64,000 nt of DNA, from assembly GCF_025567315.1 (NCBI RefSeq), contig NZ_JAOQJE010000006.1:124001-188000 (forward strand), in the 5' to 3' direction. Shown in pieces: positions 1-9,378 of this stretch. The notes below the pieces were generated by a model. That model was not told the DNA's origin. It saw only the letters and a program-made list of their open reading frames with translations, and ran no database searches. How positions within the stretch are numbered: the stretch's first letter is position 1; every line of letters starts with the position of its first letter. The DNA comes from Agathobaculum ammoniilyticum. Lineage in GTDB: Bacteria; Bacillota; Clostridia; Oscillospirales; Butyricicoccaceae. The translations under genes were made by a program, and so were the position numbers.

Positions 1-2985
1 TTTGGCGATCTCGCCGCGGGTAATCTTGCCCAGAGGTTGCAACGTATTGTCGCTATAACCGCCGATGATGCCGGCGGCAACGCAGGTTCTGACCTGATCG
101 ACCGCCCAGGAGGGGACGGAGGACGCATCCTTATAGGAAAGACTTGCCGCCGCATAGCCGCGCGGCAGGCAGCGTCCGATCACGGTCATGACCTCGGCGC
201 GCGTCATATCCGCGTCCGGAGAGAAATACAGCTTGCCGTTCCGTGTCTCGCCGTTCATGATGCCCGCCTGCGAAACAGCGTAGACCGCGCCGCGCGCCCA
301 ATCCGGTATGGAGGCATCGTCGGCAAAGTCGAGCGCGCCGGTATACGAGGTGTCCAGACCGAGCAGGCGCGCCATCGTGACCGCAAATTCCTTGCGCGTC
401 AGATTCCGCTCCGGACGAAAATAGGTTTTCCCGTCGCTGCCGGTTTCGCCCTTCATTATGCCGTTGGTATTCAGCAGGGAAGCGTAGCCGCGCGCCCAGT
501 GGGAAGCGGTATCGGCAAACGCGTTGCTGGCGCTGCCTGCTGTGACGGTTGCGGAAGCACGGGTGCGGTTGCCTGCGTCGTCCGATACGTCGATCGTGAC
601 GCAATGCGTACCCGCAGACAGCGCGCCGGTTGTGACGGTCAGGGTGGCGCCGCTCATTTTAGCCGCGCCGTCAACCGCTTTCCCATCCACCTTGACTGTA
701 ATGTTGGAAGAACGGGCGGGATATTTGCCATTCTCCATCGTAGCGGTACCGCTGATCGTGGCCGCCGCGCCGGCGTCCACGGTCAGGGCGGTGCTGTTCA
801 GCTTGACCGAGGGGGCGTCCGTATTGGTAACCGCGTGGTCGGCGGAAACGACGACCTGGTCTAGGTAGAGCGCGGAACCCGCAGCTCCGCTGCCGCTGCG
901 TTCAAAGCGGATGCCGGTCAGCTTGGACGCGCCCTCCGGAACGGCGGCGGTAAGCTGCTTCCATGAGGCCGTGGTGGCCGCGGACAGGGCTGTGGTCAGC
1001 TCATTGCCCTCGGCGTCAGCAAAGACCGCGGTAAGCGTACCCTGCGTCCCCTCGCCGCGCGCCCACAGCGTCAGGTGCTTCCGGCCGGAAACATCGGCCT
1101 GCGGGAGCGAGATCGTCGCGGCCGCGACCTTGGTACCGTCATAGGCGGCCTTGAGCGAGCCTTCGCCGCGCGCGACCGCTGTATATCCGGTCACGCGGGT
1201 AAGCGTCATGCCCTCGGTGGCCGTGCAGCCGTCCGTGCCGGCCTCAAAATCTGCAACGGTTTCCGCGTCCTGCGGGTCGCCCATGCCGACATTCACCGTT
1301 ATGGATTTGCTGGTCGCTCCATACGAACAGGTGAGCGTGCCGCTTGCCATGCTGTCGCCCGCGGTGAACACGCCTTTTTCGTCGATCGAGCCGATGCCGC
1401 TGGAAACGCTCCAGCTAAAAGCAGTGTCGATCGAGGCCATCTTCTGGCCAAGGTGGTAGGCGATCCCGTCCACATCGACGCTCTGGCCGGGCTTGACCGA
1501 GATTGAGCTGATGTCCTTGCCAGCGCTCTGCAGGCCGATCGAATTGACGTCGCCCGTGATGCAGATATCCATTGAGCCTTCGACCGAACCGTTGGAAGCG
1601 GTAATGGTGGCGGTGCCGGTTGCTGTACCGGCAGTGAATGTCTGGTTTTCGACCGTACCCAGATCACCGGATACGGTGTAACTCATGCCGGAGGGATCCG
1701 GCGCAGGGCCGTAGGATGCGTCCGCGCCCTTGACCGAGAACCAGGTGGAAGCACCCGGCAGCACATAGCGGTAGCTTGGCGTGAGGAACGCATAGGCAGT
1801 GACGTTGTCAGATGTGACATGGTTGATAAAGAAAATATAGTTGGCGCAGGCGCGCTGGGAACCGTCCGAGGGGCTGGTAATCAGGGAAGCGGTGGATTCG
1901 CCGGGCCTGCGCAGCGCCATGGCGGAGGAGCCGCCGCCGTCCAGACAGATGGCGCGGACACAGCCCAGCGATACCAGCTCTTCCCCAAGCTGGGCGGCGG
2001 TCAGTCCCACGCTGTGCGAGGACTGGTTCCCGTCAACCTCGTATAGCACGACCGTACCGTCCGACCGGACGCCGATCGCGCTGCGTGCGCGGTTGGAAGA
2101 GCCTCCATCTATCCCCGAGGTGGTGACAGAGCCGTTATCGATCAGCAGCTTGCCGCCGACCGCGTAATCCACATCCGCCCAGTTGGCGTCGTTCGCCGTG
2201 ACCTTGAGCGTGACTTCCTCGCCGACAGGGAAGTCCACCCAGGAGGGGACGTTCGCACCGTCCGACTTGGTCAGCACCATCTGGTCGTCCGTGATGGTGA
2301 GCGGGCTGTTGCCCGTTCCCTTGTTGATGACTTTCATTTTGACCGTGCCGTTTACCGTGACCGGCGTATCATCCACGCGCTCGAGGATGATGTTGGTGCC
2401 GTTGGCGGTAAAGTGGGTCGAATCGTCATAGTTGCGGTCGAGCAGGTATGCGCCTGCGGTGGTACGGGTTTTATTGAAATAGGACACAGAAACCGTGCCG
2501 CTTGCGCCGGAAACCGTCATACTCATGGTCGGACGGCCCATCACGGCCGAGCCGTCCGCCTTGAAGCCGACCGCATACTGCCATGCGTCGGATGAGATCA
2601 GCTCGCCCTCGTCGATCACCAGCCCGATCGGGACGCCGCTGGACATGACGAAAAAGTCGGCGTTCGTGCCGCCAATGACCGATTTCCCTTGGCTCTCCAG
2701 ATATTTGACCGCGTTTGTGATCGTGGCGCTGCTGCCGTAAAGCTGCTCGTCCGCATACACCATGATCGGCGAGACGCCTGTGTTCGGCCGGTATGTCAGG
2801 ATATTTGCACGCTGCACGCCGGCGCTGTTTTTGCCCTCCGAGCGGGTATAGGTCAAGCCTTCTCCCACCGGATAGGAATAGGTGAAGCCGTTGCTGAATG
2901 CGGCGCCGGCCGCAGATGTAAAGAGCTGTACTGCGGCAAGGGAAGCCGCCAGCAGGCGGCTGGATACTTTTGCGAAGTGTTTCAT
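1..2985 (-). CDS. Secreted phosphodiester glycosidase (NAGPA-type) with S-layer homology repeats, 3' end outside window
   Basis: The gene reads leftward from an ATG at 2985 preceded by AGGAGG and is still open at base 1 (995 codons seen). Residues 1 to about 28 look like a signal peptide. Residues about 90-370 carry hallmarks of the phosphodiester glycosidase/NAGPA family, GGTNADFF and CLDGGGSSAM. The middle (about 390-810) is a string of beta-rich, Ig-like or carbohydrate-binding-like segments. From about 815 three SLH repeats follow (cores SHWARG, IPDWARG, VPSWA). The third is cut by the window edge, so probably only tens of residues are missing. Known of the families: NAGPA enzymes cleave sugar phosphodiesters, and SLH repeats anchor proteins to secondary cell-wall polymer. 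I infer a cell-surface enzyme; its substrate is unknown. A terminator separates it from the aro operon. Confidence 0.85.
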   Translation of the reverse strand, partial: MKHFAKVSSRLLAASLAAVQLFTSAAGAAFSNGFTYSYPVGEGLTYTRSEGKNSAGVQRANILTYRPNTGVSPIMVYADEQLYGSSATITNAVKYLESQGKSVIGGTNADFFVMSSGVPIGLVIDEGELISSDAWQYAVGFKADGSAVMGRPTMSMTVSGASGTVSVSYFNKTRTTAGAYLLDRNYDDSTHFTANGTNIILERVDDTPVTVNGTVKMKVINKGTGNSPLTITDDQMVLTKSDGANVPSWVDFPVGEEVTLKVTANDANWADVDYAVGGKLLIDNGSVTTSGIDGGSSNRARSAIGVRSDGTVVLYEVDGNQSSHSVGLTAAQLGEELVSLGCVRAICLDGGGSSAMALRRPGESTASLITSPSDGSQRACANYIFFINHVTSDNVTAYAFLTPSYRYVLPGASTWFSVKGADASYGPAPDPSGMSYTVSGDLGTVENQTFTAGTATGTATITASNGSVEGSMDICITGDVNSIGLQSAGKDISSISVKPGQSVDVDGIAYHLGQKMASIDTAFSWSVSSGIGSIDEKGVFTAGDSMASGTLTCSYGATSKSITVNVGMGDPQDAETVADFEAGTDGCTATEGMTLTRVTGYTAVARGEGSLKAAYDGTKVAAATISLPQADVSGRKHLTLWARGEGTQGTLTAVFADAEGNELTTALSAATTASWKQLTAAVPEGASKLTGIRFERSGSGAAGSALYLDQVVVSADHAVTNTDAPSVKLNSTALTVDAGAAATISGTATMENGKYPARSSNITVKVDGKAVDGAAKMSGATLTVTTGALSAGTHCVTIDVSDDAGNRTRASATVTAGSASNAFADTASHWARGYASLLNTNGIMKGETGSDGKTYFRPERNLTRKEFAVTMARLLGLDTSYTGALDFADDASIPDWARGAVYAVSQAGIMNGETRNGKLYFSPDADMTRAEVMTVIGRCLPRGYAAASLSYKDASSVPSWAVDQVRTCVAAGIIGGYSDNTLQPLGKITRGEIAK

Positions 2986-3127
2986 GGTCCTCCTCATTTT
3001 CTCAGGATAGTGGAAGCCTTGCTGCCGCGCCGCGCCCCCACTTCGCACGCAGCGCCGTCCCGCGCGCCTCTATCCCGCGCGCGGGGCAATGACATTGGTT
3101 TTCAGCGGTGCAGCCGCCGAAAACCAT

Positions 3128-3156
3128 AAAAACCCGCGGCATATACGTGGGTTTTT
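3128..3156 (-). terminator. Intrinsic terminator of the shikimate operon
   Basis: A 10-bp stem with a 7-nt loop (arms AAAACCCGCG and CGTGGGTTTT) lies about 110 bp past the aroEK stop. Read leftward it ends in a T-run, and it is also T-rich on the other side. It closes the minus-strand aro operon and insulates the surface-protein gene. Confidence 0.75.
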
Positions 3157-3265
3157 ATACCAATACGGAGAAAAGCTTCGTTTCCGGAACTTTTCGAAGC
3201 GCGGGACGCATCCGCGCCCGGCACGGTGCGTCCGTTCGACCGGAAGCATGGTTCCGATCGGCTTT

Positions 3266-4651
3266 TTAGATGCTCTTTACCACTTTTTCCAGCACCTCGG
3301 ATATCTTGGGACTACGCACCGAGATATCTGCCGCATGGTGGTAGACGGCCTTGCGCGCGTTATACAGGCGGCGCGTTTCGGCCTGCTTGTCAGGGCCGGC
3401 AAGCAGCGGGCGGGTGTTGGAATAGGAAAGGTTTTTCAGGATGCGGTAATAGGGAGTGTCCAGATGGATGAGCAGGCCGGTCTCTCGGACTGCTTTCACG
3501 TTTTCCGGCCGGAGCACCGCGCCACCACCGAGGGAAAGCACAATCCCTTCCCGCTGGGAAAGCTCCCTGATGTAGGCGCATTCCCGATCGCGGAAATACG
3601 CTTCCCCCTGTTCCGCAAAAATGTCGGGAATTTTTTTGCCCTCCCGCGCCTCTAAATACTGATCCGCGTCGATAAATTCCAAACCGGTCAGACGGGCGAG
3701 TTTCCGGCCAATGGTGGTCTTGCCGCTGCCCATGAAGCCGCACAGCACGATGTTGCGCTTGCCGTGCTTTTCATGCAGGCGCTTGACCGCCATTTTGCCA
3801 TAGGTGCGGCGCAGAATGGTTTCGCAGGCCTGCGGCTCGAACCGCACGCCCGACCAGACCGTCTGCGCGTAGGCCGCCTGCATGACCAGCATGAACAGAC
3901 CGTCGCGCACGCGGGCCTTTTTGGGGTTGGCCAGCCGCATGGTGGCGGTTATAGGTGGGTTGTAAATCGCGTCGAACACATATTCGGCCTTGTGCGGCAG
4001 GTAGTGCAGGGGAGCGGCGTTTTCCCTGGGGTACATGCCGACCGGCGTGGAATTCAGGACGATCTGGATATCGCGAGGGATATGCCGGCGGTTATAGACC
4101 GCGATGTGTGCGCCGGGCACGGCCGCGCAGAGCTGCTGCCGCAGGGACTCCGCCTTGTCCAGGTTGCGGCCGGTGATGGTCAGGTACGCGCCCTGCGTCA
4201 CACAGTGGTAGGCCATGACCGAAGCCGCGCCGCCATAGCCCAGCAGCAGGACCTTTTTCCCACGCAGTCTGATCCCATCCCTTGTAAGGGATTCGGCAAA
4301 GCCCAGGATATCCGTGTTGTAGCCAACCGCCTTCCCGTCCCGGAATGCCACGGTGTTGACCGAGTGCAGGTTGCGTGCGGCGGTGTCCACCTCGTCCAGC
4401 AGGGGGATGACCGCTTTTTTGTGCGGAATGGTGCAGTTGATGCCGCCCAGCCTGCGCTTTGCCAGCTCGAACGCTTCCGGCAGGTCTTCCGGCGGCACGG
4501 CGACGCCGATATAATCCGCGTCCTGGCCGGAGGCCGCGAACAGCTGTGCGTGCAGTTCCGGACTCATGGTATGGCCGAGCGGCCAGCCGAACAGCGCGTA
4601 GGTCGGCTTTTCCGGCTGGAACACGCGGAACTGTTCCATGGATAGCAGCAT
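3266..4651 (-). CDS. aroE-aroK: Bifunctional shikimate dehydrogenase / shikimate kinase (AroE-AroK fusion)
   Basis: 461 residues. Residues about 15-285 are AroE: GWPLGHTMSPELH for shikimate binding, NCTIPHK with the catalytic lysine, and GYGGAA for NADP binding. Residues about 297-461 are AroK: Walker A GFMGSGKTT, the DAD motif, FR..E and SLGGGAVL. The protein therefore reduces 3-dehydroshikimate and phosphorylates shikimate, two steps of the chorismate pathway in the cytoplasm. The start ATG at 4651 lies 4 nt after the aroA stop, behind GGGGGG. A second in-frame ATG lies four codons on. Most bacteria encode these enzymes separately. In the pathway the two steps are consecutive, so the fusion order follows the chemistry. 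It is the last gene of the operon. Confidence 0.95.
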   Translation of the reverse strand: MLLSMEQFRVFQPEKPTYALFGWPLGHTMSPELHAQLFAASGQDADYIGVAVPPEDLPEAFELAKRRLGGINCTIPHKKAVIPLLDEVDTAARNLHSVNTVAFRDGKAVGYNTDILGFAESLTRDGIRLRGKKVLLLGYGGAASVMAYHCVTQGAYLTITGRNLDKAESLRQQLCAAVPGAHIAVYNRRHIPRDIQIVLNSTPVGMYPRENAAPLHYLPHKAEYVFDAIYNPPITATMRLANPKKARVRDGLFMLVMQAAYAQTVWSGVRFEPQACETILRRTYGKMAVKRLHEKHGKRNIVLCGFMGSGKTTIGRKLARLTGLEFIDADQYLEAREGKKIPDIFAEQGEAYFRDRECAYIRELSQREGIVLSLGGGAVLRPENVKAVRETGLLIHLDTPYYRILKNLSYSNTRPLLAGPDKQAETRRLYNARKAVYHHAADISVRSPKISEVLEKVVKSI

Positions 4652-4655
4652 GGTA

Positions 4656-5927
4656 TCAGCCCCCCAACCGTTCCAGTGTATGGAAAAAGTCGGGATAGGA
4701 GATCGCGACGACCTCCGGCTCGTCGATACGGCATGCGCTGCGCGCGGCGAGCGCCAGCACGGCGAGGCTCATGGCGATGCGGTGGTCCTTGTAGGTTTCA
4801 AAGGCGGCGCCGTGCGGACGCTTGCCGCCGCGGATAATCATGCCGTCGTCGGTTTCCTCTGCGTCCACGCCTGCCTTTTTCAGTTCGGTGACCATGGCGG
4901 CGATGCGGTTGGATTCCTTTACCTTGAGCTCCTGCGCATCGCGGATGACCGTCTCGCCCTCGGCGTAAGCCGCCGCGACCGCGATGACCGGAAGCTCGTC
5001 GATCAGGCGGGGGATGATCGAGCCGCCGATCTCCACACCGCGCAGCATACTATGTTTGACGGTTAAATCGCATACGGGTTCCGCGTCGTCGTGAAAATTC
5101 GATATGGAAATATCTGCCCCCATCTCGTGCAGCACGTCCAGAATGCCGGTGCGCGTCGGATTGACGCCAACGTTCCGGATCGTCAGCTCTGAGCCCTCGA
5201 CGATCGCGCCCGCGACCAGGAAAAACGCCGCGGAAGAAATATCGCCCGGCACACGGATATCCACGGCGTACAGGTCCTCCGGCGGCTCGAGCGTGATAGT
5301 GCTGCCGTGTGTTTCGACCTCCACGCCCAAGGCGCGGAACATGCGCTCGGTATGGTCGCGCGAGGGCGCAGGCTCGATAACCGTGGTCTGCCCCTCGGCA
5401 TAGAGGCCGGCAAGCAGAATGGCGCTTTTAAGCTGCGCGGAAGCGACCGGCAGGCGGTATTCGATGCCGTACAGTTCGCTTGGATACAGGGTGAGCGGGC
5501 AGTAATTGTCGTTTTTGCCTTCAATAGACGCGCCCATCTCGCGCAGCGGCTTGATAACGCGGCCCATCGGGCGCTTCTGGATGGAGGCGTCGCCGTTTAA
5601 GGTGGCGGTGAACGGCTGTCCGGCCAGGATGCCGCACAGCAGACGGGTGGTCGTACCGGAGTTGCCGGTGTACAGCGTCTCCTCCGGCGCGCACAGGCCG
5701 TGTAGGCCCACGCCCTCCACGATGACCTCGCTGTCCGTGATCTCGATTTCCACGCCCATTTTGCGGAAGCAGTCGATGGTGGAAAGGCAGTCCTCGCCCA
5801 TCAGAAAGCCGGTGATGTGGGTCGTGCCATTTGCCAGCGCGCCCAGCATGACCGCGCGGTGCGAAATGGATTTGTCGCCCGGCACGGTAATCTCGCCGCG
5901 CAGCGGGCCGCAGGGTTGGATTTGCAT
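4656..5927 (-). CDS. aroA: 3-phosphoshikimate 1-carboxyvinyltransferase (EPSP synthase)
   Basis: 423 residues, normal for the family. Near the N-terminus GDKSISHRA provides substrate-binding Lys, Ser and Arg. GNSGTTTRLL (around residue 90) binds phosphoenolpyruvate and is the motif linked to glyphosate sensitivity. KDHRIAMS lies near the C-terminus. The enzyme transfers enolpyruvyl from PEP to shikimate 3-phosphate. It sits between pheA (6-nt gap) and aroEK (4-nt gap) and is evidently co-transcribed with them under the T-box upstream of aroF. Confidence 0.97.
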   Translation of the reverse strand: MQIQPCGPLRGEITVPGDKSISHRAVMLGALANGTTHITGFLMGEDCLSTIDCFRKMGVEIEITDSEVIVEGVGLHGLCAPEETLYTGNSGTTTRLLCGILAGQPFTATLNGDASIQKRPMGRVIKPLREMGASIEGKNDNYCPLTLYPSELYGIEYRLPVASAQLKSAILLAGLYAEGQTTVIEPAPSRDHTERMFRALGVEVETHGSTITLEPPEDLYAVDIRVPGDISSAAFFLVAGAIVEGSELTIRNVGVNPTRTGILDVLHEMGADISISNFHDDAEPVCDLTVKHSMLRGVEIGGSIIPRLIDELPVIAVAAAYAEGETVIRDAQELKVKESNRIAAMVTELKKAGVDAEETDDGMIIRGGKRPHGAAFETYKDHRIAMSLAVLALAARSACRIDEPEVVAISYPDFFHTLERLGG

Positions 5928-5933
5928 TTGTTT

Positions 5934-7073
5934 TTACTCCTCCGTCGCATCGGACACCTGATAGCTGCCGATGACCTTGATGTAGGGAAGCTCCTCATGG
6001 AGCTGGTATAGCAGGGACTGCACAGCATGGTCACGCATATTGCCGGTGAAATCCAGATAGAACACATAGCACCAGGGGCTGTCTTTCAGAGGTCGGGAAT
6101 AGATGCTGGTCATGTCGATGCCGTAGTGCGCAATCGTATCCAGCACGGTGTTGAGCGAGCCCGCGACATTCGGGATGTGGAACGCGATTTCGATACGGTT
6201 GTCCTCCGGCTGGCTGGTAAGCATCCGGCTGACTGCGATAAAGCGCGTTTCGTTGTGCTTGAGGTCGTTGATGCCTTCCTCCAGAATGTGCAGGCCGTAC
6301 CGCTCGGCCGCTTCGCGTGAGCAGATGGCGGCAAGCCGCCTGTCGCCTTTATCGCGGACATTCTGCGCCGCGATCGCGGTATTGGCCACTTCGATCGCTT
6401 CAAGATTATGCGCGGCAATAAACGCGTGGCATTGGGGCAGGGCGTGCGGATGGGAGCATACGCTTTGAATATCCGCAAGCCGCGCGCCCGGCACTGCGGC
6501 CAGGCAATGCGAGATTTTCCGGATATACGAGCGGTTGATGCACAGGCCGTATTCCAGGAGCAGGTCGTAAACCTCGCTGACCGTGCCGGCGGTCGTGTTT
6601 TCGACTGGAACCACGCCCACATCCGCAGCGCCGTCGCGCACGGAGCGGAACACCTGCTCCCACGTCGGCACGTTGACCGGCTCGCACTGTGGGAACAGCG
6701 CGCGCGCCGCCAGCTCCTGGTATGCGCCCGGTACGCCCTGGTAGTAGACGGTTTTCGGGTCGAGCGCGGACCCCGCCGGATGGAGCGGGAAACGCGCAGG
6801 CTCCTCCCGAAGCTGCTCGCTGTATTGATATTCGCGGCTCGCGCGGATCATGCTTTGCAGTAACGCGGTATATTTGAGCCGGATTTCCCCGTCCATACCC
6901 GCAGTGCGCTGTTCAATGATTTCCGCTTCCCGATCAGGCTTATAGACGCTGTCGTTCGTTTCGGCCTTGGCATGCGCCACCTCAAGCGCGAGCGACATGC
7001 GCTTGAGAAACAGCGCGCGCATCTGTTCATCCACCTCGTTGATCTCCCTGCGGATTGCGGGTAATTCACGCAT
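5934..7073 (-). CDS. pheA: Bifunctional chorismate mutase / prephenate dehydratase
   Basis: 379 residues. Residues 1 to about 85 are an AroQ-type chorismate mutase (IRREINEVDEQM at the start). Residues about 108-285 are prephenate dehydratase (YYQGVPGAY, PVENTTAGTV, HNETRFIAV). Residues about 295-370 are an ACT domain, with IAFHIPNVAGSLN, expected to bind phenylalanine for feedback inhibition. The protein converts chorismate to phenylpyruvate. The reading frame stays open far upstream, but that part is antisense-like overlap with aroC. I place the start at ATG 7073, which overlaps the aroC stop by 8 nt and follows GGGAGG. Its presence makes Phe the end product of this operon, matching the T-box specifier. 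Confidence 0.95.
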   Translation of the reverse strand: MRELPAIRREINEVDEQMRALFLKRMSLALEVAHAKAETNDSVYKPDREAEIIEQRTAGMDGEIRLKYTALLQSMIRASREYQYSEQLREEPARFPLHPAGSALDPKTVYYQGVPGAYQELAARALFPQCEPVNVPTWEQVFRSVRDGAADVGVVPVENTTAGTVSEVYDLLLEYGLCINRSYIRKISHCLAAVPGARLADIQSVCSHPHALPQCHAFIAAHNLEAIEVANTAIAAQNVRDKGDRRLAAICSREAAERYGLHILEEGINDLKHNETRFIAVSRMLTSQPEDNRIEIAFHIPNVAGSLNTVLDTIAHYGIDMTSIYSRPLKDSPWCYVFYLDFTGNMRDHAVQSLLYQLHEELPYIKVIGSYQVSDATEE

Positions 7074-8157
7074 AGCCGTTCGCCTCCCGCAGCAGGTCTG
7101 CCAGCGCGACGGCGCACGCCGCCTCGACGACGGGCGCGGCGCGCGTGACGATGCAGGGATCGTGCCGCCCATGGATGGAAAGCGGCTCAACCCGGCCGGT
7201 CTGAAGATTGAGCGTCTGCTGTAACGAAGAGATGGAAGGGGTCGGCTTGATGCACACGCGGAACACGAGCGGCATGCCGTTGGTGATGCCGCCGTTGACA
7301 CCGCCGTTGTTATTGGTTTCGGTTTTGACCGTGCCTGCCTCCTGATAGATGGCGTCGTTTGCGTGGGAACCGCGCAGCGCGGCAAAGGCAAAGCCCGCGC
7401 CGAACTCCACGCCCTTGACCGCGGGTACGCCGAACAACAGGGAGGACAGGCGGCCCTCCACCGTATCCAGCATGGGGCTGCCAAGTCCGGCGGGCAGGCC
7501 GGTGGCCGCGCATTCGATCACGCCGCCTACCGAATCCTGCGCTTCGCGCGCATCCTCGATCGCGGCGAGCATGGCGTCCAGCGCGCGCGGGTTATTGACC
7601 GGATAGTCGGCCTCCCGCAGCGCGTCAAGCTGCTCGGGACACACATCCACATCGTCAAACGGCATATCCTGAATCTGCGCGATGGACTGGATATGGGAGC
7701 CGACCGTCACGCCCTGCGTTTTCAGCCACAGCTTGCACATCGCACCCGCGAACACAAGCGGCGCGGTCAGCCGGCCGGAAAAATGGCCGCCGCCGCGCGG
7801 GTCGTTGCAACCCTGATAGCGCACCATGCCGGTATAGTCCGCGTGGCCCGGGCGGGGCTGCGCGGACAGCGCGGCATAATCGCCCGAGCGCTGGTTGGTA
7901 TTCTGGATAAGGGCGCAGAGAGGCGTGCCGGTGGTTTTGCCGTTGTAGATGCCGGACTGGATAAGCGGCAGATCGGCCTCCCTGCGCTGGGTGGACTGCT
8001 TGTTGCGCCCGGGGGCGCGGCGCTCCATCTCGCGCAGGATAAAGGCTTCGTCATATGCGACGCCGGACGGAAACCCGTCGATCACCACGCCGATGCCGGC
8101 CCCGTGCGATTCGCCGAAGAGCGATAGTTTGATGGCGTTTCCCCAAATGGAACCCAT
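7066..8157 (-). CDS. aroC: Chorismate synthase
   Basis: 363 residues, typical length. Recognisable motifs are GESHGAGIG at the N-terminus, NQRSGDY, RPGHADYTG and GGHFSGRLTAP, the FMN/EPSP site residues of AroC. It catalyses the FMNH2-dependent elimination of phosphate from EPSP to give chorismate. It lies 14 nt after aroB and overlaps pheA by 8 nt, so it is translationally coupled within the aro operon. Confidence 0.97.
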   Translation of the reverse strand: MGSIWGNAIKLSLFGESHGAGIGVVIDGFPSGVAYDEAFILREMERRAPGRNKQSTQRREADLPLIQSGIYNGKTTGTPLCALIQNTNQRSGDYAALSAQPRPGHADYTGMVRYQGCNDPRGGGHFSGRLTAPLVFAGAMCKLWLKTQGVTVGSHIQSIAQIQDMPFDDVDVCPEQLDALREADYPVNNPRALDAMLAAIEDAREAQDSVGGVIECAATGLPAGLGSPMLDTVEGRLSSLLFGVPAVKGVEFGAGFAFAALRGSHANDAIYQEAGTVKTETNNNGGVNGGITNGMPLVFRVCIKPTPSISSLQQTLNLQTGRVEPLSIHGRHDPCIVTRAAPVVEAACAVALADLLREANGYA

Positions 8158-8171
8158 TGGGCATTGCCTCC

Positions 8172-9212
8172 TTACAGTTTGAGAATGTATTCGTGCAGCG
8201 TTTCCGCGTCGATCGGGGTGATCTCCGCGCGGCCCGCCTCGCGGACCAAGATGAAATTGACCGTCGCGCCGAACTTCTTTTTATCCGACAGCAGGGCGGT
8301 GTAAATCGCCTCGCGGTCATAGGTCAGAGCGGTCGGCAGCCCGATGTGCTGCAAAAGCTTTGTGAGCGGCGCGGTCAGGTCCTGATTGCCAAGCAGGGCG
8401 CTCAGCCGCATGGCCGCAACCATACCGATGGCGACCGCCCTGCCGTGGGTCAGGTCGGTATAATGCCCGAGCTTCTCCGCCGCGTGGCCGATCGTATGGC
8501 CGAAGTTCAGAATCATGCGCAGGCCGGTATCGTGCTCATCGATCGCGACCACGTCGCGCTTGATCTTGACGCATTCGTAGATGATATCCCCGATGCGCGC
8601 CTTGTAATCCGGCAAGGCAACCAGGTCCAGAATGCCCTTATTGGCGATATAGCCGTATTTAACCACCTCGGCCATCCCGTCAGCGAAGGTCGCGTCCGGC
8701 AGGGTAACAAGCACCGCCGGATCGATCAGAACCAGGCGCGGCTGGTAAAACGCGCCGACCAGGTTTTTACCCTCCGCGAGGTCTACGCCGGTCTTGCCGC
8801 CGACCGAGGAATCCACCTGCGCGAGCAGGGTGGTTGGAATCTGGCACAGGGCTAGGCCGCGCAGGAAAGTTGCGGCGGCGAAGCCGGTGATATCGCCCAC
8901 CACGCCGCCGCCAAGCGCGATAACAAGATCCTTGCGGGTCATGCCGGCGGCGAGCATGTCATGATAGACGGTCTCGACCGTTGCCAGCCGCTTGTACTCC
9001 TCGCCCGCGGGGATGACCGTGTGGGAGACCGGAAAGGAAAATTGGCGTTCCAGCGCTTCCAGATACAGCGGCGCGACCGTCGAATCCGTGACGATATGCG
9101 CGCGGCTGGGGGAAAAAACATCGAGCATGGCCGCCGCCGCGCGGCCGAGCAGGCCGGTTTCAATATGGATATCGGACACGCCGTTCGTGCCCGTCAGGCT
9201 TAGGGTCTGCAC
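8172..9212 (-). CDS. aroB: 3-dehydroquinate synthase
   Basis: The NAD-binding and active-site motifs GGGVVGDITGF, SSVGGKTGVD, KYGYIANK and NFGHTIGHA are all present. It cyclises DAHP to 3-dehydroquinate. An in-frame extension reaches 9332 but is arginine-rich and unlike AroB. I choose GTG at 9212 (346 residues), which puts AAAGGAG 10 nt upstream and starts the protein at QTLSLTG as expected. No aroD/aroQ dehydroquinase is in this window, so that step must be encoded elsewhere. Confidence 0.93.
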   Translation of the reverse strand: MQTLSLTGTNGVSDIHIETGLLGRAAAAMLDVFSPSRAHIVTDSTVAPLYLEALERQFSFPVSHTVIPAGEEYKRLATVETVYHDMLAAGMTRKDLVIALGGGVVGDITGFAAATFLRGLALCQIPTTLLAQVDSSVGGKTGVDLAEGKNLVGAFYQPRLVLIDPAVLVTLPDATFADGMAEVVKYGYIANKGILDLVALPDYKARIGDIIYECVKIKRDVVAIDEHDTGLRMILNFGHTIGHAAEKLGHYTDLTHGRAVAIGMVAAMRLSALLGNQDLTAPLTKLLQHIGLPTALTYDREAIYTALLSDKKKFGATVNFILVREAGRAEITPIDAETLHEYILKL

Positions 9213-9378
9213 TACTGAAGCACTCCTTTGATGATAAACTGCACATTTGTACCGCGCCGTCAGGCGCATTTTTAAGATGGGAAATCGAGCGATGCGGCGC
9301 GCGAAGTCGCGCTTTGGACGCGCCCGCGGCAAAACCTCGTCACGTCCCCCTCGCCGGAAACGGCAGCTTCAAGCGAAA

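Noticed and set aside
7074..7484. N-terminal extension of pheA
   Set aside because: The extra 137 codons are an Arg/Ser/Pro-rich frame overlapping aroC; the ATG at 7073 has a good ribosome site and gives a normal PheA.
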